64,000 nucleotides of DNA, from contig OY744461.1 of the NCBI GenBank assembly GCA_963556145.1, positions 2,790,001 to 2,854,000 on the forward strand, read 5' to 3'. The notes under the pieces were generated by a model. The model searched no databases and was not told where the DNA came from. It saw only the letters and a program-made list of their open reading frames with translations. The position numbers and the translations under genes were made by a program. The stretch comes from Hygrocybe punicea. Taxonomy: Eukaryota; Basidiomycota; Agaricomycetes; Agaricales; Hygrophoraceae. This document shows positions 56,546 through 64,000 of the stretch, piece after piece; position 1 is the first letter of the stretch, and each line of letters starts with the position of its first letter.

Positions 56546-57688
56546 TTAATCGTCGTCGGGTGAGGAGTCTATGGAGGGCGGGTACGTCGGATCATCAAGA
56601 TCGTTTGAATCGGTATCGTCGGCATCGGGGTATTGTAAGAAGTCGTCCAACGGTATCGATATTTTTGAGTGGGCGTGGTAGGGTACGACTCGGAAAGCGG
56701 CAAATTGAGATTTAGAAACCGCACCGTCGAGTTCGGCGAGTATGTAGGATCCGCCTTCTGTTTTCCTGACGACAACCATGGGTCCAAAGTACCGCGGTTT
56801 TGCTTTACGATTGAGAGACATTTCGATACGTGAATTTCGGACGAGAACGAGGTTACCGGGTTCGAAGTCGTAAACTTTGATCGTGTTGGCGTATTTCTGC
56901 TCAAATTGCCGAGCGGACGCGAGCCGAGATTTGGTAAGTTTTTCTTTGACCCGATCGAGGTCGGCTTCTCGTTTACGAAGTTGTCGGGCGCGGATGACTA
57001 TGAGGTCGGTCGTAGACATCGTATCTTGCGTCGGAACCATGTACGTAGCTTCGGCAAAATCGAATGGAAACAGCGGTTCTACTCCGTGTGCGATGTAGTA
57101 GGACGAGTATCCGAGGCTTTTGTGTGTCGTGACCCGTTCGGCCCAAAATACGGAGTGGGTTACGGTGTGCCATTTCTTTTCATCTCCGTCACAACTTTTC
57201 ATAATGGCCTCCCGGACATCTAGGTGGCGACGCTCAACGGGTCCATTCGCTTGTGAGTTATAGGGCGAAATGCGGATGTGCCGGATACCGTAGCGGGAGG
57301 CGAGATAGTCAAGCGCTTCTACGAATGGCTTGCCGTTGTCGGTGACGATTTCTTCGAGAGCGCCCCAACGGCATAAGATGTCTTTGAACAAGAACGTGCC
57401 GATGGTGGAGCCGGTCTCGCGGCGTAACATGCGGAACTCAGGGTAGGCGGACAGGGAGCAACGGGCTTGGACGATGTATCGATAACCGCCGGATCGTGGC
57501 ATAAACATTGTGTCGACATACGCTTTACGAAATAGCGAGGCCGGTGTAGCGACGGTGGGCGGAATGTGATGATAACGCATTTGCCGTACTTGGCACTGAT
57601 GGCAAGACTGGACGTACCACTTGACGTCGTGGTCGAGGTGCGGCCACCAGAAACGGTCGAGTAGCCGAGCGCGGACGGAGAATATACC
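56546..57688 (-). CDS. Integrase part of gypsy copy B pol
   Basis: Downstream of the nonsense codon at 57689. Contains CHQC of the zinc region, then the catalytic core: Asp in AYVDTMFMPR, Asp in IVTDNGKPF and Glu in GPVERRHLD, about 50 and 35 residues apart as expected for D,D35E. A C-terminal domain with RKAKPRYFGPMVVVRKTEGG resembles the GPY/F module of gypsy integrases. No chromodomain. It ends in an acidic tail (YPDADDTDSND). It would insert cDNA if made, but it is separated from RT by the stop. Confidence 0.85.
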   Translation of the reverse strand, partial: GIFSVRARLLDRFWWPHLDHDVKWYVQSCHQCQVRQMRYHHIPPTVATPASLFRKAYVDTMFMPRSGGYRYIVQARCSLSAYPEFRMLRRETGSTIGTFLFKDILCRWGALEEIVTDNGKPFVEALDYLASRYGIRHIRISPYNSQANGPVERRHLDVREAIMKSCDGDEKKWHTVTHSVFWAERVTTHKSLGYSSYYIAHGVEPLFPFDFAEATYMVPTQDTMSTTDLIVIRARQLRKREADLDRVKEKLTKSRLASARQFEQKYANTIKVYDFEPGNLVLVRNSRIEMSLNRKAKPRYFGPMVVVRKTEGGSYILAELDGAVSKSQFAAFRVVPYHAHSKISIPLDDFLQYPDADDTDSNDLDDPTYPPSIDSSPDDD

Positions 57689-60198
57689 TTAATGGCCGAG
57701 AGAGTTGTGAGCGTCTTTGAGTAATTGAAGCCGGCGGTCGGGCGGTATGACGAGTTTGTGTTTTCCGTGACGGTCTTTGCGCCAAAGCTTGTTATCGGTG
57801 ACGAAGAATTCAAGGGCGTATCGTAGGAACAGACGGTATTCTTCGTCCGTGAAGTTCGCGGGTCGGGTTAGATCTCGTAACCAAGTCTCGACGAGGGCAA
57901 GACGAACGTCGGCCGCGCGGGCTTTATCGGATCGCGGTATGTCAGAAACGGCTTCCTGATTTGTGTAGACGAGGACGGCGGGTAATTTTTGGAGTCGGTC
58001 GGCTGTGGCACGGCAGCGGCCGCATACGGCAATCGGCTTAGACGGTATGGGGACGGGTCGGTAGTTGACGACTTCCATAAAGAAACCGTAGGAGTGGTCG
58101 AGCCAATCGTCGGAGTCGTTGATCTCCTCGGGGTCTTCTGCAGCGCGGGGACGTTGGGAGAGTCCGTCGGGTGCACCGTGTGCGGAAGCGGGTACGTGGA
58201 CGAGTCTAAAGTCAAATAAGAGCACGCCGGCTATCCATCGGTTGATCGTTGCATTGGGCTGAATGTCGGGGTTGTTGAGCATCCCTTTTATGTACTTCGC
58301 GTCGACTTCAACAGTGAGGTTGCGGATGCCGATGATGAAGATTCGGTAGGCGCGGAGGGCCCTGAAGAGGCCGTAGAGTTCGAGCTTGGACTGGGAGTAT
58401 CGGGCTTCGCGTTCGTTCCACGATATTGAACCAAAGCGATTCGGATAGCGCTTTCCGTCGGCGCGGATTTGCATAAGAACGAAGCCGACTCCAAGAACGG
58501 ATGAATCGACGGCGAGAATCACTTCCCATTCACGCGTGTAGTCGATAGCGCGCAGCGCTGGCGACGTAATGACGGCGTTTTTGAGGTAGTCGACGGCGGT
58601 CTCTTCTTCTTCACCAAATTCGAAGGGTATACCTTTGCGGGTAAGGCGGACGAGGGGTCGGGAGTGAAGCGAGAAGTCCTTGATAAAAATACGCAAGACG
58701 CCGCAGATGCCAAGAAAGGCGCGAACTTCGGTGAGGTTGGTCGGCAGTGGCCAATCGCGAATTTTCTGTACTTTGGAGTTGTCGGCTACTCTTCCTTCAT
58801 ATGTGCATCGGTGGCCAACAACGATGACTGAGGGTCGACACAACTCAAGTTTTTTGCCGTTGAAGGTACCGCCGACATAGCGGAAACGCTGGATGACGCG
58901 GTTGACACCTTGGAAGTGTTCCCAAATGAAACGTCGGATTGCCGGGTTCTCGGGTATAGTCTCGTAGGTACCGTCGGGTTGCTCGTAGCGGGTTGGAGGC
59001 CCTTTGACGGGAATATCGTCCATATACGGAACGGCAAGATGAGGGATTTCATCACGGAGGATGTACGTAGAGTCACCGTGTAGGATCTGCGGGGAATTTG
59101 TGTATCCCATAGCAATCCGCGTAAGTCGAAGCGTTCCGAGTGGAGACTGAAAAGTCATATAGTCCCGAGACGAGGGGTGGACGAGGCGTTGGTCGAAAGA
59201 GACGAAGAGGTCGAAGGAAGCGTAGCAAGAGTGGCCGCCAAAGGCCTCGGCCAAGTGCTCGGTCATGGGCGGTACGGCGGGATCGCGGATAGTGACGGCG
59301 TTAAGCGGCTGTAGATCGTGGACGATTCGAAGAGACTTCCCGTCCTTTTTCAAAACGCAAAACCAGCGGGAGCGATATGACGAATTCGAGGGTTCATAGG
59401 TACCGGCGTTAATTTTGTCTTTGATGATGCCGATGACTTCGTTAAGGATGCCGGGTGGGATTGGGATATTGCGATGGACCCACGGGTCGTGCGGTACGGT
59501 GGGAATGTGGATCGGCGGGAAGTAGTCCGTATTGAACTGGCCCTTCTCGGATTCGTTCCAGGCGAAGGCGGCTTCTTGCGTTTTGATGATATGGTGGCCG
59601 AGTTTTTCTTCCTCAGGCCAAAGGAATCCATCCGAGTTCATCGGCATCGCGTCGTGTCGTTCCTGGGTATAGCGGGTGCCGGGTGTAAAGTCGGGCGGGT
59701 GAGTCGGGAGCGTGGGTAAATCGGCTAGCGGGTCGCCGGTGATCTCGCGTATGATGCGGTATTCGTCGGGGAGAGTGGTAGAAATTGGGCGGATACGATC
59801 GGCTACCTTCTTATACTTTTTCTTGGTAACGACTCCTTTTAGGTCCCTGGTAGGGGGGGTGGTATACGAGATATAAGTAGCGTGTTCAGTAGAGGCCTTG
59901 TTACAAATATTCGAAGAAGAAATATGTGATGCAGGAGCGGAGACGGAACAAGACGAAGGAAGGGTATCGGTAGTACGTAGCTGATTTTGTACATCGGTCA
60001 ACAATGAAATGTACTGGGCGGCAGTCTGAGGCTGAGACGAAGAGAAATCTAAATCGATAGAAAAACATAAGTCCTCTTCTAGGGGAAACGGCAAAAGGGA
60101 AGCATAGTTCGTGGTATAGGTGTGGTCGCTTTCGAGTGGCGGCTTCTCATCTCCCGGTGCGTCCTTTCCGAGAGGTATCTCCGGGTCCTCGACTTCTA
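57689..60198 (-). CDS. Reverse transcriptase and RNase H of gypsy copy B
   Basis: Frame -1 relative to gag. Open from the gag end to TAA at 57689-57691. Segments: a 100-residue linker, RT with FCVLKKDGKSLRIVHDLQP, FVSFDQRLV and the active site PYMDDIP (YMDD), a connection with KIRDWPLPTNLTEVRAFLG, and RNase H with VDSSVLG, KLELYGL, EVDAKYI and PDGLS. It ends KDAHNSLGH then TAA, where copy A has AAA (HKG). There is no ATG near the start; expression from gag by frameshifting is likely. Confidence 0.88.
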
Positions 60199-60206
60199 AA
60201 AATCCG
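60193..60206 (-). other. Candidate -1 frameshift site between gag and pol
   Basis: Minus-strand GGATTTTTAGAAG: the gag frame reads GAT TTT TAG, the pol frame GGA TTT TTA GAA. A tRNA-Phe on TTT can slip back one base onto TTT while the stop TAG waits in the A site. The site is identical in copy A (about 40978-40990). Confidence 0.5.
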
Positions 60207-62451
60207 GCTTTCCGGTGTCGGACCGCTCTCGTCGGTTCTTTTGGTTGTGCTCGATGGTGGGCAAGGTGACGACGGCGCCGGTGTTTGGATCCGTGATCGT
60301 GACCTGTTGTTCTCCGTTTTTATAATCCTTCGTAAGAGCCTCGGAAAGCGTGAAGAACGGGCAGCCGATGAGGATCTCGTAGGGGGCGTCGTCGACGACT
60401 TGGACTTGGAGGAAAAGATCGACGTCGCCGAAGGTGAATTTTAGGTTGGCGATCCGGCCGAGGGTGTCGTTGTCGCTTTTATTTGCCAACTGCATCCGCA
60501 TCTTCATATTTTGGAGACCGTAACCGAGTTTCTCCCAAATATCACGCCGCATGCCGATGATCATGGAACCGTTGTCGAGGACGCACTCGAATACGAATTT
60601 GCCGTTGATGAGCAGGTAGACCGCACGGAGAGGGACTGAGTCGCGGCCGACGACGAGCGGGACGTTTTCCTGACAGTGTTGACAGGCGCGAGTGGGGATT
60701 TCGGGTGCGTGAAAGTGGAAGACCTCGACGTTGTTACTCTCGGCGGTGACCTTTTTCGACGTAGTGAGGTCCTTCATGTGACGGCGGGCGTCGGACGACA
60801 TGGCTAAAAGTTCTCGCTGCGAAATGCAGACTTGAGAATCGAGCGCGCGGTCGATGACGGACTTGGCGATACCGGGATCTTCGATGGGGGCTTGGTAGCG
60901 GTATTGGGGGTGCGATGCGGGAAGGTTCTGGGGAGTGCGCGGTACAAGGGCGGTCGGCTCGGTCGGCCGCGTGTTCGAAGGGGGGACTATGGTGATCGGC
61001 TGCTCGTTGATAGGTCTGGTCGTTTTCTCGGCGGGTTTCGCGGCGGGGGCAGACGTGGAAGTGGTGGGCAGATTGGGAAACGTTTCTCTAGACTTGCCTT
61101 TCGCCTTTGATGGGATCTCTACACCGTCGAATCTAACCCGTTTACGAAGCCGCTGCACTTCGGCTTCCAGAACCTTAATCTGTTCGTTGTCGTCGTCGAT
61201 GTCGGACGTCGTGGACTGAAAGATGTCGGCGTACTCGGTGGTTACCTCTGGTTCGTAGGTGGGTACTTCGACGGCGGAGACGAAGTTAGCTTTGACGTGA
61301 GGCGGCGGGTCGCGTTGGAACGGTTCTGTGGGGTTGCGGGCAGGGGGAGCGCGGTTGCCGGGGTTCTGTGCGTGCCACGCGTCGAAGCGTTCCCTCATAT
61401 TTTTGCCGACGATAGCCTTTGGAAGATACATTCCGTTAGGCAACACGATGCGGCCGTGCTCGTTCTTGCGGCATATCCCGTCTCGAGTGTACTGCTCGCA
61501 AATAGGACAATCGCGTATACGATGGAACGGGTCGTCGCAAAAGAGGCAGTTGAAATTGGTGAAACCCTGTCCCGCGGTGGTCGGCTCAGCCCTATTTGCA
61601 CACGGCTTTGGGGGGTTGTTGCGTTCGGTGAGGGCTTGCGTGAGGATGGCGAGTTGTTGCGAAACGAGACGAAATAGGTCGGATACGTTAGGTTCGACCG
61701 GTTCCGCTTTAGGAATGACCGGGTCATAGCGAGCGGGTGGCGGGTAGCGGGTGGCGGGTTCCATTGGAGTCGAGTACCGGATGGCGGCAGGCGACGTTGA
61801 CGAAAGACGAGAGACGGTGGACGGTTCGGCCGCGGTTCCGGCCAGCAGGAAGTGGGCGCAATTGTGGAAGTCCTGGAAGTCGTAAGGGTCGCTATGGAAA
61901 TGGTTCGGCTTTTGGTACTGCAGACGGGTTTTGATGTCCTTTTTAAGCTCGACATGGAAGCCGTTCTCGTACGCGATGTTGCGTTCTCGGGGAGAGATTC
62001 GACCCTTGTCTAAGAGGAATCCCGAGATCCGGATGAACTCGCGGTAATATTCGCCAAGTTCGGCGTGGGTACGGATACCATAAGCGGTTTGGGTGTGCGT
62101 AAGACGGTCGAGATCCGCCATAGTGTACCGGTGATCGTCTTCCGTGCCCGGGTATAGCACGAGTACGCTCTTCTTGAATGCGGCATAATCGACGCCGGTC
62201 GCGCTAGGTAAACTTGCCCAAAGCTCGTAGTCGCTAAGCGACGCGTAGCGCAGACTATGCTTAATGCGTCCTGCGTCGTCGAGAGCGGCATCGGCAGCAA
62301 GTATCTCGACTTCTTTGAAGAAACGGTTTAAATTGAGCGGGTTCCCGTCGAAGGTCGGGGCCGTGGAGTGACCGCGAGCGGGCATTTGTCGTGGAGTAAC
62401 ATGGGGAGCGGTGACGTGGGGAGCGGTCGAGGATCCAGAGGTCGAAGTCAT
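60196..62451 (-). CDS. Gag and aspartic protease of gypsy copy B
   Basis: 751 codons from ATG 62451. Capsid-like helical region (NLNRFFKEVEILAADAALDD, SLSDYELWASLPSA, YRKFI-type motif), zinc knuckle CLFCDDPFHRIRDC (C-x2-C-x4-H-x4-C, near residue 290), a Pro-rich spacer, then the retropepsin-like domain with LDNGSMIIGM (D-N-G active site) and EILIGCPFF. The frame is open a further 181 codons upstream of the ATG, up to TAG near 63003, with Ser/Pro/Thr-rich coding-like sequence; the true start may be a non-ATG codon or in a spliced leader. It ends TAG at the frameshift site. Confidence 0.88.
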   Translation of the reverse strand: MTSTSGSSTAPHVTAPHVTPRQMPARGHSTAPTFDGNPLNLNRFFKEVEILAADAALDDAGRIKHSLRYASLSDYELWASLPSATGVDYAAFKKSVLVLYPGTEDDHRYTMADLDRLTHTQTAYGIRTHAELGEYYREFIRISGFLLDKGRISPRERNIAYENGFHVELKKDIKTRLQYQKPNHFHSDPYDFQDFHNCAHFLLAGTAAEPSTVSRLSSTSPAAIRYSTPMEPATRYPPPARYDPVIPKAEPVEPNVSDLFRLVSQQLAILTQALTERNNPPKPCANRAEPTTAGQGFTNFNCLFCDDPFHRIRDCPICEQYTRDGICRKNEHGRIVLPNGMYLPKAIVGKNMRERFDAWHAQNPGNRAPPARNPTEPFQRDPPPHVKANFVSAVEVPTYEPEVTTEYADIFQSTTSDIDDDNEQIKVLEAEVQRLRKRVRFDGVEIPSKAKGKSRETFPNLPTTSTSAPAAKPAEKTTRPINEQPITIVPPSNTRPTEPTALVPRTPQNLPASHPQYRYQAPIEDPGIAKSVIDRALDSQVCISQRELLAMSSDARRHMKDLTTSKKVTAESNNVEVFHFHAPEIPTRACQHCQENVPLVVGRDSVPLRAVYLLINGKFVFECVLDNGSMIIGMRRDIWEKLGYGLQNMKMRMQLANKSDNDTLGRIANLKFTFGDVDLFLQVQVVDDAPYEILIGCPFFTLSEALTKDYKNGEQQVTITDPNTGAVVTLPTIEHNQKNRRERSDTGKPDF

Positions 62452-63018
62452 TGTGGGTGGAAGGAGCTGAGATGTCGATGAAGCGGTTGTCGGGTGTGCG
62501 ATGAGCGGGTCGGGTAACGTGGACGATGACGGCGTAGGCGAAGACGATGACGGGGACGATGACGGCGTAGGCGATGACGATGACGGGGACGATGACGATG
62601 ACGGATTATTCGATGTCGAGAGCGAAGACGGAGACGATGACGATGACGGAGTTTTCGATATCGAGAGCGAAGACGTGGACGGGGGTTCTAACGAGGTCGA
62701 AGTCGGGGACGTAGGCGATGCGGGTGTCGAACTGAGATCGGATGAGTCGGGTGTGATGGTAATTATCGGTATATCAACCGATTCGAGACTGTCGGATGAG
62801 AGATATAGGGGGGTGTTTGACCCTGAGACGAGCGGGAGATTGTTATGTCGAGCGAGGTGGTCGGGTACTAGCTGGAAGAAGTCGTCGTCGATTGTCGGGT
62901 CGAAGGCGGCTAAAGATAGTTCTTGTTGAAGAGTTCTTCGAGGAAGTTCTCGAAGACGACGGTCAGAGGGAGGGATACGGGAAGAGGAAGCTATGGTGGT
63001 GCTAGACTATTCCTCGCA

Positions 63019-63028
63019 GTGGGCTCCA
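63019..63028 (-). other. Probable primer-binding site of gypsy copy B
   Basis: TGGAGCCCAC on the minus strand, two bases inside the 5' LTR, in the place where a tRNA 3' end would prime first-strand synthesis. Conserved in copy A (43758-43767). The matching tRNA is not identified. Confidence 0.55.
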
Positions 63029-63030
63029 GA

Positions 63031-63825
63031 TGTAAAGGCGAGGTCGGGGTGGCTGCGGAATAATAATCCTAAGCCTGTGGGGTCAGCGTAGAAGTGACTA
63101 GGAATAGTCTAACAAGCTTCAGTAAGATAATAGGATATAAGGAATAAGAAGCCGCCGAGTAAACTACTGAAATCTATCGAGACCGATCGAAGCCGACGAA
63201 GCCGACGATGTCGGGTACGGCGGGTCGGGTGTCGGGTGACGAGTAACATAGAGATAAAGGCGGTAGAACGACGGGGAGGGCGTCGAGGAATCCGACGAGC
63301 GATGTGTGCGATGGAATTTACTGAGAGACTTAATTCTCAGAGAGAGGAAATGGGGGAACTGGTTTCTTATTTTGAGACGGCGCTTGGGCACCGTTTTTAT
63401 ACTACAAATTTGTGTACCTAGATTCGGACGAGAGTCCTCGGCCGATGAGAGGAGACAAAGGAGAATAAAAATGGGGAAGTAGGAAGAGCGTTGCGAGGCG
63501 ACGATGACAGGGAAAATGGGTGGAAGATATGAAAAACCGTAAAAGATGCAATATACTTTACTATATCCCCATAAGGGAGACGCTAGGCGTGAATAAGGCA
63601 AGTCCGATGTCGGGATCCCAGTCCGATGAGATCTATCTTCGATATTTGAAGTTCCGTGAGTTTAGGAGATAGACCGTCCAGGTACGTGAGCGGCCGTGCT
63701 AGTCGGTATGCATCGGGTTGCGTCGGGTTGCGTCGGGTTCGAACGTAGATTGCTAGAGACGTCGGGTTCGAGCGGATTCGCTAGATATCGATGTTACGGC
63801 CTCAGAGGGTCGAGGACCCTCTACA
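63031..63825 (-). repeat. 5' LTR of gypsy copy B
   Basis: 795 bp, seemingly identical to 53988-54782. It would drive gag-pol leftwards. Followed by target duplication ATGT at 63826-63829. Confidence 0.93.
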
Positions 63826-64000
63826 ATGTTTGATGAACATTTCAGTAGTAAAGTGAAAAAAGCGGGCTCCAGCAACTGGATTGTTTGCAATTAGTTTGTA
63901 ACAATCCTGGGGTAGACGTAGTTTAGGATAAAACTTTTCTTTGTTGTCAGCATAATATAAGCATAGTGGGTGATTGATGTCTGCAGGTGCAAAAGTGATA
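63826..64000 (-). pseudogene. Helitron Rep domain resumed beyond gypsy copy B
   Basis: On the minus strand: FAPADINHPLCLYYADNKEK, NPVAGARFFHF and EMFIKH, in frame with HILGINESHPGLYGNTS at 53986 once the retrotransposon and one ACAT target copy are removed. This is the conserved Rep region before the HUH motif. The gene continues beyond the window. Confidence 0.85.

Larger units (their letters stand above)
53988..63825 (-). mobile_element. Ty3/gypsy retrotransposon, copy B (young)
   Basis: 9838 bp; LTRs of 795 bp at 53988-54782 and 63031-63825, which look identical by eye; flanks ATGT at 53984-53987 and 63826-63829. Gag, protease, RT, RNase H and integrase run on the minus strand; an extra spliced gene runs on the plus strand between integrase and the 3' LTR. 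It is inserted in the Rep domain of the right Helitron. Despite its youth, pol carries one nonsense codon at 57689-57691. Confidence 0.95.

Noticed and set aside
62501..62929. Acidic Asp/Gly ORF on the plus strand, upstream of gag
   Set aside because: Complement of the Ser-rich gag N-terminal extension, whose frame is conserved between copies; a shadow.

Overview
The window is a repeat-dense stretch of a filamentous fungal genome, almost certainly an agaricomycete (mushroom-forming basidiomycete). The evidence is a KDZ-type transposase with a CxC2-like cysteine cluster beside a TET/JBP dioxygenase, Helitrons with PIF1-like helicases, a Ty3/gypsy element, and 42-55 nt introns with CTAAC or CTGAC-like branch sites. 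I see no intact host housekeeping gene; nearly all of the 64 kb is transposons, their ruins and satellite arrays.

Layout. 1-6178: right part of a Helitron (+), split by a 1660 bp solo LTR (726-2385). 6179-8134: a 165 bp tandem repeat and a CACTG-ended MITE, closed by a second Helitron 3' terminus. 8366-14882: KDZ transposase pseudogene (+), an unidentified companion gene (+) and a broken TET/JBP gene (-). 15.0-17.2 kb: minisatellite-rich repeat family with a small unidentified gene. 17.3 kb: tRNA-derived SINE-like sequence. 17592-24185: multi-exon gene of unknown function, interrupted by a 4058 bp foldback transposon with 1.11 kb TIRs and a near-perfect 9 bp target duplication (18727-22784). 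24.2-25.2 kb: decayed ORF resembling a KDZ-associated cysteine cluster. 26.2-30.8 kb: a 3.5 kb palindrome of satellite arrays between further minisatellites.

31024-44554: old gypsy copy A, containing a short-LTR retroelement (36065-39845) that itself contains a second solo LTR (37829-39444). 44966-46188: hAT-like element filled with a CAG-rich tract. 46.5-47.3 kb: minisatellite. 48379-48979: 5' fragment of an older Helitron, cut by a second Helitron on the minus strand (48980 to the window end), which is in turn cut by a young gypsy copy B (53988-63825) whose two LTRs look identical.

Most notable: the gypsy family carries, antisense to gag-pol, a three-exon gene (54952-56339; decayed homologue 31968-33364) for a coiled-coil protein with a complete Zn2Cys6-type cysteine pattern. 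Because it lies antisense, its introns are not removed from the element's genomic RNA, which explains how a spliced gene survives in a retrotransposon. Other points are a 54-56 aa membrane micro-ORF kept open in two diverged solo LTRs, a gag frame open 181 codons upstream of its first ATG in both copies, and widespread C-to-T decay at CpG, suggesting cytosine methylation of these repeats.
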